Below, in pieces: positions 24,820 to 34,025 of a stretch of 36,959 bases of DNA. The position numbers were made by a program, and so were the translations under genes. The notes beneath the pieces are model-generated. The model did not search any database, had not been told where the DNA came from, and worked only from the letters and a program-made list of their open reading frames with translations. Origin of the DNA: Colwellia sp. D2M02. GTDB taxonomy: Bacteria; Pseudomonadota; Gammaproteobacteria; Enterobacterales; Alteromonadaceae. Location of the stretch: positions 1 through 36,959 of the forward strand of contig NZ_JAHKPW010000046.1 of the NCBI RefSeq assembly GCF_018860755.1, read 5' to 3'. Positions within the stretch are counted from its first letter, which is position 1, and every line of letters starts with the position of its first letter.

Positions 24820-26010
24820 ATGCTTAAGCATTTATTCGAAAAAAATCAATCGGGCAAATTTATTTTCTTAAGTGTCTTAACTTTGGCGCTTACCGCTTGC
24901 GGACAAAAAGATGTTGCACCTAAAAAAGCGCCTGCACCGGCCGTTTCTGTTTATCAACTTAAAAGTGAAAAAGTTGGTAGTTATCGTGAGTTTGTAGCTC
25001 GAACAGAGGCGTACAAGGAGGCTAACTTGCGGGCGCGTGTTGAAGGCGAGTTATTAGAGCGAAACTTTAGAGAAGGCTCAGTTGTTAACAAAGGCCAGGT
25101 TTTATTGAGAATTGATCCGGCTGAATTTAATACTGCGCTCGCATCAGCCAAAGCTGATTTGAGTAGTCGTAAATCAGCACTAGATAATGCTATACGTAAT
25201 TTAAAACGCGCGAAAGATTTAATTGGCGATGGCTATATATCTCAATCTGATTTCGATCGCTTAACCACTGAGGAGTCACAAGCAAAATCGGCTGTTGAGT
25301 CTGCGCAAGCAGCAGTTAAAAAAGCAGAGTTAGATTTGAGCTATACAACTATTGTTGCGCCTTTTACAGGGAGTATTGGTAAAGTAAATTACGATATTGG
25401 TAATATTATTGGGCCAAATAGTAATGTGCTAGCCACCTTAACTATTACCGATCCTATTTATGTTAGCTTTCAAGTCGAAGAGAGCGTATATGTGTCTTAT
25501 TTACAAACCCATCAAAAATCAAATAATGCCGCCAATATTGCCATTGATTTAGCCCTACGACTGCCTAACAACTCGGCTTACCCTGAGAAAGGAAGATTAG
25601 ATTTTGCTGATACTAAAATAGATCAAGGTATGGGCACGGTTGAGCTAAGAGCCGAATTCCCTAATGCCGACGGCATTATTCTTCCTGGTTTATTTGTTAC
25701 TTTGATTGCAGAAAGCACTATTAAATCGGATATGGTTTTAGTACCACAAGCTGCTGTACAAGAAAGTCAGCAAGGAAAATTTGTACTGGTTGTTGATGAT
25801 AATAGTTTAGTTAAACAAAGACCTGTTGAATTAGGTCGAAGAATTAATGCTATGTGGGCTGTTGAAAAAGGCTTACAAGATGGTGAAAATGTTATCGTTG
25901 AAGGGCTACAAAAAGTTCGTCCAGGCGTTGAAATAAAAGCCGTTATGAAAACCGTTGATGCCATCACCGGAGTTATTACCGATGCTAGTGCGCCAGCACC
26001 GAAAAGTTAA
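24820..26010 (+). CDS. RND efflux periplasmic adaptor lipoprotein (AcrA/MexA type)
   Basis: Membrane-fusion subunit of a tripartite efflux pump. The 396-residue product has a lipoprotein signal with lipobox LTAC (C27). A split biotinyl-lipoyl domain includes ARVEGELLERNFREGSVV. An alpha-hairpin lies at about 100-165 (SRKSALDNAIRNLKRAKDLI). The second lipoyl half is YTTIVAPFTGSIGKVNYDIG, followed by beta-barrel and membrane-proximal domains (about 205-375). A TAAGGA ribosome binding site precedes the ATG. It is 13 bases upstream of the pump gene. Substrates cannot be predicted, and the closest named family is AcrA/MexA. Confidence 0.93.
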   Translation: MLKHLFEKNQSGKFIFLSVLTLALTACGQKDVAPKKAPAPAVSVYQLKSEKVGSYREFVARTEAYKEANLRARVEGELLERNFREGSVVNKGQVLLRIDPAEFNTALASAKADLSSRKSALDNAIRNLKRAKDLIGDGYISQSDFDRLTTEESQAKSAVESAQAAVKKAELDLSYTTIVAPFTGSIGKVNYDIGNIIGPNSNVLATLTITDPIYVSFQVEESVYVSYLQTHQKSNNAANIAIDLALRLPNNSAYPEKGRLDFADTKIDQGMGTVELRAEFPNADGIILPGLFVTLIAESTIKSDMVLVPQAAVQESQQGKFVLVVDDNSLVKQRPVELGRRINAMWAVEKGLQDGENVIVEGLQKVRPGVEIKAVMKTVDAITGVITDASAPAPKS

Positions 26011-26023
26011 ATAGGACGATTTC

Positions 26024-29000
26024 ATGATAAGTAAAACTTTTATACATCGCCCTAAATTTGCTTTTGTTATTTCTATTGTTATAACGTTAGCTGGCTTAAT
26101 CGCAATGAGCGTTTTACCAGTAAATATGTACCCTGAAATAACACCGCCGCAAGTTCAAATTGCCGCTGTTTATCCTGGAGCTAGTGCACAAGTTGTTGAA
26201 GAATCGGTGATTCGCCCCATAGAAGAACAGGTTAATGGGGTTGAAGATATGATGTATATCGAGTCTTCTGCTTCCAATAATGGTAGTGCTGTTATTACCG
26301 TCTATTTTAAGGTAGGAACCGATGGGGATATTGCACAGGTTAACGTGCAAAATCGTGTTGCTTTAGCGACAAGTTCATTACCGTCAGAGGTCACTCGTCA
26401 AGGGGTTGATGTTAAGAAAAAATCTAGCTCAATGTTGCTTGGTATTAATTTATATTCAGAGCAAGAAAGTATTGATCAGCTTTTTTTAAGCAACTATGCG
26501 ACTAATTATTTAACTGAGCCACTAGGGCGTATTAAAGGCGTAGCTTCAGCAGAAGTTATGGGTGAAATGACCTATAGCATGCGTGCTTGGTTAAACCCTG
26601 AACGTATGACTTCATTAGGAGTTACTGTTGCTGAAGTACAGCAAGCACTTAATGAACAAAATATGATCGTGGCCGCTGGTAAACTAGGGGCAAGCCCAAC
26701 ATTACCCAACCAGCAATTTGAATATTCTATTCAAGCGAAAGGACGCTTAAAAAGTCCTGAAGAGTTTGGCCAAACCATTATTCGTGCACAAAGAGATGGT
26801 AACTTTGTTCGCCTTGATGATATTGCTAAATTAGAGCTTGGAGCAGAAGATTACTCAACTCAAGCTCGTTTGAATGGTAAAGAAACTGCTTTTTTAGTTA
26901 TTTATCAATTGCCTGATGCTAATGCGACTGAAGTTGCATCCTTAGTTAAAGCTGAAATGAATAAATTGGCTGAACGTTTTCCTGATGGCTTAAAGCATAC
27001 TATTCCTTACGACACTACTGAGTTTATTTATCGCTCAATGGAAGAAGTGAAAGTCACTTTATTTCAAGCTGTTGGGTTAGTTATTCTTGTTGTTTTTTTA
27101 TTTTTACAAAACTGGCGTGCGACCATTATTCCAACCTTAGCTATTCCGGTTTCTTTAGTTGGTACTTTTGCTTTTATGATTTTAATGGGTTACTCCATTA
27201 ATACCATTACGTTATTTGGCTTAGTATTGGCTATCGGTATCGTGGTCGATGATGCCATTATTGTGATAGAAAACGTGGAGCGAATACTAAAAGAAGAACA
27301 GTTACCGATTAAAGAAGCGGTTACTAAAGCCATGGAACAAGTCTCAGGCCCTATTATTGCTACAACGCTCGTTTTGTTGGCAGTATTTGTTCCTGTTGGC
27401 TTTATGCCCGGTATTACCGGTGAGCTTTATAAACAGTTCTCGGTTACTATTTCATTTGCGGTAATTATCTCATCTATTAACGCATTAACTTTAAGTCCTG
27501 CACTTTGCTCTGTGTTATTAAACGCTGAAAAAATGAAGCCAATATCTTGGTTGATGCCTTTTGAACGCTTAATTATTAAATCAACAAGTAAATACACTAG
27601 TGCCGTTGGATTTTTATTAAAACGTGTTGGTAGAGTAGGCGTTTTGGTTGTGGTTTTATTCTTTGGCGCTGGCTGGTTAACAACTTCGGTTCCAACCGCT
27701 TTTTTACCAGCAGAAGATCAGGGGTATTTATTTGTTGATATTCAATTACCTGATGCGGCATCAAGTAATAGAACACAAGGGGTTATGGATAAAGTAACAC
27801 CTATTATTTTAAATGATCCTGCGGTGGACGATATTATTACTGTTGGTGGTTATTCATTACTTGGCGGGCCAGGTTCAAATAATGGTTTAGCCATTATTAT
27901 CTTAAAAGATTGGGAAGAACGTACTGCACCAGAGTTAGGGTTGAAACAGACTATTCCACGACTTATGGGGCACTTGTGGAGTATGCCTGATGCCCAAATT
28001 ATGGTGTTTAATCCGCCTCCAATTCCAGGCTTAGGTAATAGCTCAGGTTTTGAGTTTAAACTTCAAGATAGTGAAGGTAGAGATCCGGCAGAGCTTGCTC
28101 AAGTGATGAACGGCTTAATATATGAAGCTAATCAACGTCCAGAACTAACTCAAGTATTTAGTACTTACCGCGCTAATGTTCCGCAGTATTTTCTAGAGGT
28201 TGACCGTAATAAAGCGAAAGCACAAGGTGTTGCTCTGTCTGATATTTTTGTGACACTACAGGCACAGTTAGGCTCGTTGTATATTAACGACTTTAGCCAA
28301 TTTGGTCGAACTTACCGAGTCACTATTCAAGCACAAACTCAGTACCGTAAAGACCCATCCGATTTACGTTATTACTTTGTACGTAACAAAGATGGTGAAA
28401 TGGCACCACTCACTACTTTTGCTAAGCTGACCCCTATTTTAGGGCCAACTACTATAAGTCACTTTAACTTATATCGTAGTGCGAGTATTACCGGGCAAGC
28501 TGCGTCAGGTTTTTCATCAGGGCAGTCTATTGATGTTATGGAAGATTTAGCAGCTCAATTACCCGCAGGCTATATTTATGAATGGTCAGGGCAATCTAAA
28601 CAAGAGCTTGAAGCAGGTAATCTTGCGCCAATTTTATTTGGCCTAGCTATTGTGTTTGTTTACCTGTTTCTTGTTGCGCAATATGAGAGTTGGACTATTC
28701 CATTTTCGGTTATTGCCGCTGTACCTTTAGCTTTGTTTGGCGCAATGTTAGCTTTGTATACCATTGGTATGGCGAATAATATTTATGCTCAGGTTGGTTT
28801 AGTGCTGTTAATAGGCTTATCAACCAAAACGGCGATATTAATTGTTGAATTTGCTATGGAGCAAAGAGCCGCTGGTGAAACTATATTAAATGCAGCACTT
28901 AATGCGGCTAAAATGCGTTTTAGAGCGGTATTAATGACGGCATTCTCGTTTATTTTAGGTGTATTACCGTTAGTATTTGCTACGGGAGCTGGTGCTGGTT

Positions 29001-29134
29001 CTCGAGTATCTTTAGGGGTAACAGTACTTGCTGGTATGATCGCCGCGACTGTTTTTGGTACCTTACTTGTGCCTTATTTCTACTTGTTGATACAGCGTAT
29101 GCGAGAAAAAATCAAAGGTGAAGCCTCGTTATAG
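26024..29134 (+). CDS. RND multidrug efflux pump, HAE-1 (AcrB/MexB) family
   Basis: Inner-membrane proton-driven exporter of 1036 residues, the normal HAE-1 length. It has the N-terminal membrane segment (about 10-28) with [12 protein letters not shown] and the [15 protein letters not shown] start of the pore domain. Proton-relay aspartates lie in the fourth segment ([18 protein letters not shown]). There are two duplicated halves with large periplasmic loops, PEDQ-like [18 protein letters not shown], and a C-terminal membrane bundle ending in [16 protein letters not shown]. It is operonic with the adaptor. No TolC-like channel gene or repressor gene adjoins it, so it presumably uses an unlinked channel. 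Confidence 0.95.
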   Translation: MISKTFIHRPKFAFVISIVITLAGLIAMSVLPVNMYPEITPPQVQIAAVYPGASAQVVEESVIRPIEEQVNGVEDMMYIESSASNNGSAVITVYFKVGTDGDIAQVNVQNRVALATSSLPSEVTRQGVDVKKKSSSMLLGINLYSEQESIDQLFLSNYATNYLTEPLGRIKGVASAEVMGEMTYSMRAWLNPERMTSLGVTVAEVQQALNEQNMIVAAGKLGASPTLPNQQFEYSIQAKGRLKSPEEFGQTIIRAQRDGNFVRLDDIAKLELGAEDYSTQARLNGKETAFLVIYQLPDANATEVASLVKAEMNKLAERFPDGLKHTIPYDTTEFIYRSMEEVKVTLFQAVGLVILVVFLFLQNWRATIIPTLAIPVSLVGTFAFMILMGYSINTITLFGLVLAIGIVVDDAIIVIENVERILKEEQLPIKEAVTKAMEQVSGPIIATTLVLLAVFVPVGFMPGITGELYKQFSVTISFAVIISSINALTLSPALCSVLLNAEKMKPISWLMPFERLIIKSTSKYTSAVGFLLKRVGRVGVLVVVLFFGAGWLTTSVPTAFLPAEDQGYLFVDIQLPDAASSNRTQGVMDKVTPIILNDPAVDDIITVGGYSLLGGPGSNNGLAIIILKDWEERTAPELGLKQTIPRLMGHLWSMPDAQIMVFNPPPIPGLGNSSGFEFKLQDSEGRDPAELAQVMNGLIYEANQRPELTQVFSTYRANVPQYFLEVDRNKAKAQGVALSDIFVTLQAQLGSLYINDFSQFGRTYRVTIQAQTQYRKDPSDLRYYFVRNKDGEMAPLTTFAKLTPILGPTTISHFNLYRSASITGQAASGFSSGQSIDVMEDLAAQLPAGYIYEWSGQSKQELEAGNLAPILFGLAIVFVYLFLVAQYESWTIPFSVIAAVPLALFGAMLALYTIGMANNIYAQVGLVLLIGLSTKTAILIVEFAMEQRAAGETILNAALNAAKMRFRAVLMTAFSFILGVLPLVFATGAGAGSRVSLGVTVLAGMIAATVFGTLLVPYFYLLIQRMREKIKGEASL

Positions 29135-29161
29135 CATAACAAAAACATAACGTTTTTAAGC

Positions 29162-29192
29162 AAAAAGGGTCGTATTAATACGACCCTTTTTT
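29162..29192 (+). terminator. Strong bidirectional terminator after the RND operon
   Basis: AAAAAGGGTCGTATT (29162-29176) and AATACGACCCTTTTT (29177-29191) are a perfect 30-base palindrome ending in a T-run. The A-run on the left gives an equivalent T-run on the minus strand. It can therefore serve both the RND pair and the minus-strand genes converging from the right. Confidence 0.95.
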
Positions 29193-29282
29193 ATACCTAA
29201 TATTTACGATATTTTTTGGAAAAACCTCAGCGTAAGCTACTTTTCCTGAAAACGTACTACAACTAAACAACGCTTAGCTTTA

Positions 29283-29468
29283 TTAGCTTTCCGTTTTTTT
29301 CGTATTTTCAGTAGACTCAATATTTTCGCTATTTACATCGGCTGCTAAGGCCTGCTTTTCGCGTTCTGCTTTTGAAATATATTTAGGCTTATTACTACTA
29401 TGTAATTTTGCGTTAATCTTTTTCATTTTCTTTTTTAATATACTGTTAATCTTTTTTTTACGGTTCAT
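29283..29468 (-). CDS. Small basic DUF2986 protein
   Basis: A 61-residue protein, function unknown. The N-terminal two thirds are very lysine-rich (MNRKKKINSILKKKMKKINA) with the conserved SNKPKYISKAEREKQ segment that marks DUF2986 proteins of marine Gammaproteobacteria. The last 20 residues are acidic and Ser/Thr-rich. There is no membrane segment. High basicity suggests nucleic-acid or ribosome contact, which is inference only. It lies 64 bases downstream of the other minus-strand gene and converges with the RND operon. Confidence 0.75.
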   Translation of the reverse strand: MNRKKKINSILKKKMKKINAKLHSSNKPKYISKAEREKQALAADVNSENIESTENTKKTES

Positions 29469-29532
29469 AAGTTATTATCTACAGTTAAATGCTGTTTTGG
29501 TGTTGGATAGCGTTGATAATTAGCGCGTTACA

Positions 29533-29946
29533 TTAAAGTGCAGCGATAATGCTAATAACCATTAAAGGAATATACGGAAACATCACCGTAGGTTTCAATG
29601 CGCTGCTAATATACTCTTGTATCAGTGCGCCACCGCGAGGTCTGTTATCTTGCCAATCACTATAAAGCCGACAAGCAATGTTGTCGTCGTTATCTTTTAT
29701 AGCGCATTCTAGCGTGATTATAGCATCACTGGTTCTGGCTTGGTAAGTCTTCCAAATACCTTCTTGTAGCCATAAGGTAAATAACAATAATAAGCTAATC
29801 ATAGTAGGTAGGTTAACGGATATAGCAATAACAACTAAAGCAATACTAAAGAGCTTTATAACTAACGCATAATGTTCATATTTTTCATGATTATTATGTA
29901 ATGTTTGCCATACTTTTGCTGATAAATTAATAGAATTTGTTGCCAT
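29533..29946 (-). CDS. Hypothetical membrane protein
   Basis: A 137-residue protein I do not recognise. Hydrophobic segments lie at about 26-45 and 47-64 (LFSIALVVIAISV; TMISLLLLFTLWLQ) and at the C-terminus (about 117-137, VMFPYIPLMVISIIAAL). Between them is a soluble stretch (about 66-112) with three acidic clusters and one cysteine. The start ATG has no good ribosome binding site. It is divergent from dbpA with a 96-base shared upstream region and is followed by the DUF2986 gene on the same strand, possibly as one transcript. Confidence 0.7.
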   Translation of the reverse strand: MATNSINLSAKVWQTLHNNHEKYEHYALVIKLFSIALVVIAISVNLPTMISLLLLFTLWLQEGIWKTYQARTSDAIITLECAIKDNDDNIACRLYSDWQDNRPRGGALIQEYISSALKPTVMFPYIPLMVISIIAAL

Positions 29947-30042
29947 ATATTTTGAATAAACTAGGGTTGAACATTGAATACTGTTATTATGCGCGCATTA
30001 ACTTTCGCTTGAAAGTATTTTGTCATAACTGGGGCACTTACC

Positions 30043-31455
30043 TTGAGTACATCAAATAATACCGAAAAAAAATCACTGTCATTTACCAATTTAAAGCTAA
30101 AGCCTGATTTAACTAAAAATTTAGCATCACTTGGCTACCATGACATGACCCCCATTCAGGCACAATCGTTACCTGATATGCTTAATGGTAAGGATGTGAT
30201 TGGTCAAGGTAAAACAGGCTCAGGTAAAACTGCCGCCTTTGGTTTAGCTTTACTTGAAAAATTAGAAGTAAAACGTTTTCGTATTCAATCTATGGTGCTT
30301 TGCCCAACGCGTGAATTAGCTGACCAAGTCGCTAAAGAGCTTCGTAAACTAGCCCGCGCTGTTCATAATATTAAAATTCTAACCTTGTGTGGTGGTACGC
30401 CATTTGGACCACAAATTGGTTCTTTAGAACATGGAGCACATATTATTGTAGGTACTCCTGGGCGTATTGAAGAGCATGTTATCAAAGGAACATTAATTCT
30501 TGATGATTTAAACTTATTAGTACTTGATGAAGCTGACAGAATGTTAGAAATGGGTTTTGAAGCAGCGTTAGATAATATTATTGACCGTACACCTGTCGAC
30601 CGTCAAACCTTGTTGTTCAGTGCAACTTTTCCTGATCAAATTAAAGCGATCAGCCAAAGTATTATGACCGATCCTGTATTAGTAAAAGTGTCGGTGAGTG
30701 AAGATAAATCAACCATCAGTCAGCAGTTTTTTAAAGTAGATAACGATGAAGAGCGTTTAGATGCCTTGCGTTTATTACTACTTGATAACCCCGTTGAATC
30801 CGCCGTGATTTTTTGTAATACCAAAAAAGAAACCCAGCAAGTTGCTGACGCATTACATTTCGATGGTTTTAGTGTTTTAGCCTTGCATGGTGATTTAGAG
30901 CAGCGCGATCGCGACCAAACTTTATTACGTTTTGCGAATAAAAGCGCTTCTATTTTAGTGGCAACGGATGTTGCGGCTCGCGGTTTAGATATTGATAGTT
31001 TAGACGTCGTTATTAATTATCATGTTGCTCGAGATACTGAAGTGCATGTCCATCGTATTGGTCGAACTGGCCGTGCGGGTAGTAAAGGTGTGGCTTATTC
31101 ATTATTTAGCGACAAAGAAAGCTATAAAATTGGCTTACTTGAAGACTATCTTGAACACACTATAGTGCCTGAGTTGCTACCGTCAGCTTCAGTACTTAAT
31201 AACCCGCGTCCTCAAGCTAAAATGGCTACTATTCAAATTGATGGTGGTAAAAAGCAAAAAGTTCGTCCAGGTGATATTTTAGGTGCTTTAACTGGCGATC
31301 AAGGTATTAAAGGTGATCAGGTAGGTAAAATAAATGTTTTAGACAATAAAGCTTATGTTGCTGTGACTAAAACATCACTTAAACTAGCCATGGCAAAATT
31401 AGCTAAAGGAAAAATGAAAGGACGTAGCTTCAAAATTCGTCACTTAACGGTTTAG
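30043..31455 (+). CDS. dbpA: DbpA, DEAD-box 23S rRNA helicase
   Basis: ATP-dependent RNA helicase acting in 50S subunit assembly, targeted to helix 92 of 23S rRNA. The start is TTG, because the first in-frame ATG is beyond the conserved Q motif. RecA domain 1 has GQGKTGSGKTAAF, PTRELA, the DEAD box at residues 162-165 and SAT. Domain 2 has ALHGDLEQRDRDQTL and HRIGRTGRAG. The C-terminal 75 residues match the DbpA RNA-binding domain (QKVRPGDILGALTGDQGIKG). Length is 470 residues against about 457 in E. coli. The ribosome binding site is weak (GGGGC). Confidence 0.95.
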   Translation: MSTSNNTEKKSLSFTNLKLKPDLTKNLASLGYHDMTPIQAQSLPDMLNGKDVIGQGKTGSGKTAAFGLALLEKLEVKRFRIQSMVLCPTRELADQVAKELRKLARAVHNIKILTLCGGTPFGPQIGSLEHGAHIIVGTPGRIEEHVIKGTLILDDLNLLVLDEADRMLEMGFEAALDNIIDRTPVDRQTLLFSATFPDQIKAISQSIMTDPVLVKVSVSEDKSTISQQFFKVDNDEERLDALRLLLLDNPVESAVIFCNTKKETQQVADALHFDGFSVLALHGDLEQRDRDQTLLRFANKSASILVATDVAARGLDIDSLDVVINYHVARDTEVHVHRIGRTGRAGSKGVAYSLFSDKESYKIGLLEDYLEHTIVPELLPSASVLNNPRPQAKMATIQIDGGKKQKVRPGDILGALTGDQGIKGDQVGKINVLDNKAYVAVTKTSLKLAMAKLAKGKMKGRSFKIRHLTV

Positions 31456-31481
31456 CTGACTTTTGTTTTTCTTAAGTGCTT

Positions 31482-31513
31482 TTATTGAACGTTTTTAATC
31501 GAGCGTTCAATAA
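31482..31513 (+). repeat. Inverted repeat between dbpA and the zapE-like gene
   Basis: TTATTGAACG (31482-31491) and CGTTCAATAA (31504-31513) are perfect ten-base arms separated by 12 bases. There is no T-run after it, so it is a poor terminator. The spacing resembles an operator for a dimeric regulator, and the site is 88 bases before the next start codon. Confidence 0.6.
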
Positions 31514-31601
31514 TCTATTTATCATTAATTAACGGCCCATTAATCAATCTCAATTACCTCATGTTTAACAAACTAAGTGTTGATCATAAAGAGTTCATCG
31601 C

Positions 31602-32774
31602 ATGAAGCAGGCTTATCAAAAACTGTTAGATAGTAATGAACTTAGCTTTGATGAAGCGCAAGTTAATGCAGTAGATGCGCTTAATCAACTTGCAGAACAG
31701 TTACTAAATGCGGATAAAAGTACAACAGCATCAGCGAAGATCAAAGGCTTGTACTTTTATGGCAGAGTAGGGCGTGGTAAAACCATGCTGATGGACTTGT
31801 TTTACCAAAACTTAAACCTCAATAGTAAAAAACGCATACACTTTCATCATTTTATGGAAGGTGTTCATTTGCAGCTTAATCGGCTAAAAGGCACGCCAGA
31901 TCCATTAGCAGTGATTGCTAAGCAATGGGCTAAAGAAATAAAACTGCTTTGTTTTGATGAGTTTTTTGTTAGCGATATTGCCGATGCTATGTTGCTCGCG
32001 GGGTTGTTTTCTGCATTATTTAAAGAAGGTGTTATTTTAGTTGCTACTTCTAATAGTCAACCTGAGCTGTTATATCGCAATGGTTTGCAGCGAGAGCGCT
32101 TTATACCAACTATTGCTTTAATTAATCAATATTGCAATGTGCTATCTATTGATGGTGATATTGATCATCGTCGTAAAAAGCATTTACCTTTAGATGCATA
32201 CAGACATTACTTTTTAATTGAGCAAGCAGGCAACGATAAACTTGAACAAAGGTTTTTACAGTTAACTCAACTTGATAGCCTTTCTCAAGCAGACATTATT
32301 AATAATCAAGTTGAGTCAGGCCAAGGGATTAGCAAAGATGTTAGTGATGAAGTCATTAAAAAAATAATCATAAATAATCGTGATATTAGTTATTTATATA
32401 AAACTGAAACGGTGATTTGGTTTGATTTCTTTGCTTTATGCTCAGGTCCTCGCAGTCAAAGAGACTATATACAATTAGCCAAAGCGTATAAGGCGGTACT
32501 CATTAGTAATGTTCCTACATTCTCAGGGAATTTAGTTCCTGCGGTGTTTTCTGGTGTTGAAGATAATTATCAACGTGGTGGCAATTTGTTAAGTGAGCTA
32601 CGCCAGCTTGATGATGAAGCGCGCCGTTTTATTGCGTTAGTTGATGAGTTTTATGATCAAAATATTGTTTTAATAATCAGCGCTGAGGTAGACATTGAAG
32701 CGCTTTATCAAGGCCAGCAACTTGCGTTTGAATTTGAGCGTTGTAAATCGCGACTTTATCAAATGCAGAAGTAG
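31602..32774 (+). CDS. zapE: ZapE/AFG1-family ATPase
   Basis: Member of the AFG1-like AAA+ family. The E. coli member ZapE associates with the division ring and destabilises FtsZ polymers. Length is 390 residues. Walker A is GRVGRGKTM at residues 54-62, Walker B is LLCFDEFFVSDIADAM (about 115-130), and the sensor-1 segment VATSNSQPELLYRNGLQRERF is typical. The C-terminal part contains WFDFFALCSGPRSQRDYIQLA. The family assignment is firm. Whether this is the main division-associated copy or a paralog cannot be told here. The canonical gene is usually near rplM-rpsI, which are not in this window. Confidence 0.88.
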   Translation: MKQAYQKLLDSNELSFDEAQVNAVDALNQLAEQLLNADKSTTASAKIKGLYFYGRVGRGKTMLMDLFYQNLNLNSKKRIHFHHFMEGVHLQLNRLKGTPDPLAVIAKQWAKEIKLLCFDEFFVSDIADAMLLAGLFSALFKEGVILVATSNSQPELLYRNGLQRERFIPTIALINQYCNVLSIDGDIDHRRKKHLPLDAYRHYFLIEQAGNDKLEQRFLQLTQLDSLSQADIINNQVESGQGISKDVSDEVIKKIIINNRDISYLYKTETVIWFDFFALCSGPRSQRDYIQLAKAYKAVLISNVPTFSGNLVPAVFSGVEDNYQRGGNLLSELRQLDDEARRFIALVDEFYDQNIVLIISAEVDIEALYQGQQLAFEFERCKSRLYQMQK

Positions 32775-33085
32775 TATTCCCTCTGCTTATTTATTTAATG
32801 GTGGCTTTAAGTTAATTGACCAATCATTAGTGAGTTTAACCAATAAAATAGCGATATTAAAACTTAATGTTTTTAAGTTGCTGAAATATAAGTAAAAATA
32901 AAGTTGGTGCTAAATTTGTATTAGCTGTATAAGCTGCCTTAGTTGGTATAGATAAAACCAGTGTTATCGGTTTAACTCGTTTACGTGGTTTAACGCCATT
33001 TATCTTAATAAGTATTCAAACTAAGTATTTTGATAATGCTTTTTAAAAGCACTTACACAATGACTTGGTTTATAAGGACATCTTT
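32775..33085 (+). other. Intergenic region downstream of the zapE-like gene
   Basis: This stretch has 311 AT-rich bases. A 37-codon open stretch (32933-33046) has no start codon and no recognisable similarity, so I do not call it a gene. There is no clear terminator for the upstream gene. AAGGA at 33073-33077 is the ribosome binding site of the next gene. I see nothing else. Confidence 0.5.
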
Positions 33086-33871
33086 ATGACATTATTTAAA
33101 AAAACATTAACCGCTTGTGCTGTAACTAGCTTATTTGTTGCGACTCCTATACTGGCTAATAATTCGTGTAATGTTAATCTATCAGGGCAAGTAAATATTG
33201 ATAAATCAACTATTGAGTTTTTCGCTGAAGATAATAACAAGCAAAGTTTATATAAAATCGAGAACGATAAAAGTCTGCTTATTAATAACAGCTCAGTATC
33301 TTTAACGGCTAAGCAACAAGCCTTAGTGACCCAATACTCTCAAAATATTAAAGCACTTGTGCCACAAGTTGAAACTGTGGTTGTCGAAGGCGTTGAACTA
33401 GCGATTGATGGCGTAAATTTAGCGTTTAATGGCTTATTAGGTGAAGGTAATCAATTAGCTAAAAACCTAACGCAAGAGTTAGAAGTTATTCGTGATGATG
33501 CATTAGCACGTTACTCTCTCGAGAAAGGTTTTACGGTTGGTGGAGATAATGATGAATTACAAGCTGATGAATTTGAAAGTAAAATAGAGTCTGCGGTTGA
33601 ACGTTCTATCACTAATTCTATGGGGGTTATCTTGATTGCGTTGGGTCAAGAAATGCTCTCAGCCAATGGTGAGGGAGAAAATTTTGAAACGCGCATGGAG
33701 AAGTTTGGTGAAACCATTGAAGTTGAAATGGAAAGCCGTACTGAGGCGATAGAAGCAAAAGCCCAAGAGCTTTGTCATGCTATTGCTAAAGTAGATGTTA
33801 TTGAAGAGCAGTTAAAGTCATCGATTGATGCGCTATCTAACATTAATGTTGTTACTGTGAGTGTTAAGTAA
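33086..33871 (+). CDS. YggN-like DUF2884 secreted protein
   Basis: A 261-residue exported protein of unknown function. I chose the ATG at 33086 (AAGGA eight bases upstream) over an in-frame TTG at 33065 because it opens directly into a signal peptide (MTLFKKTLTACAVTSLFVAT, cleavage near ANN). The mature part has two cysteines, one near the start (SCNVNLSG) and one near the end (ELCHAIAKV), which could form a disulfide. The long middle is charged and helical. The pattern LTAKQQALVTQYSQNIKALVPQ resembles E. coli YggN (DUF2884). The function is not established. It ends in a strong terminator and is probably monocistronic. Confidence 0.75.
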   Translation: MTLFKKTLTACAVTSLFVATPILANNSCNVNLSGQVNIDKSTIEFFAEDNNKQSLYKIENDKSLLINNSSVSLTAKQQALVTQYSQNIKALVPQVETVVVEGVELAIDGVNLAFNGLLGEGNQLAKNLTQELEVIRDDALARYSLEKGFTVGGDNDELQADEFESKIESAVERSITNSMGVILIALGQEMLSANGEGENFETRMEKFGETIEVEMESRTEAIEAKAQELCHAIAKVDVIEEQLKSSIDALSNINVVTVSVK

Positions 33872-33974
33872 TTGAGTTAAAGCCAAAAAAATATTTAATT
33901 TATTCATTACCTAACATCAATAAAATATAGTTAGGCGAGCGCTAAGACAATAACCTTAACTATTGCTCAACACT

Positions 33975-34011
33975 AAGACCTTGTGCTGATATAATCACAA
34001 GGTCTTTTTTT
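33975..34011 (+). terminator. Rho-independent terminator after the YggN-like gene
   Basis: AAGACCTTGTG (33975-33985) and CACAAGGTCTT (33996-34006) form a perfect 11-base stem with a ten-base AT-rich loop, running into a seven-base T-tract. Confidence 0.95.
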
Positions 34012-34025
34012 AAGTAATCCTCTTT

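Noticed and set aside
32695..32895. 66-codon plus-strand frame overlapping the end of the zapE-like gene
   Set aside because: It is mostly an alternate frame of a well-supported gene, with no ribosome binding site and no similarity.
32933..33046. 37-codon coding-like open stretch after the zapE-like gene
   Set aside because: There is no start codon, no recognised similarity and no ribosome binding site. It is too short to support even a pseudogene call.
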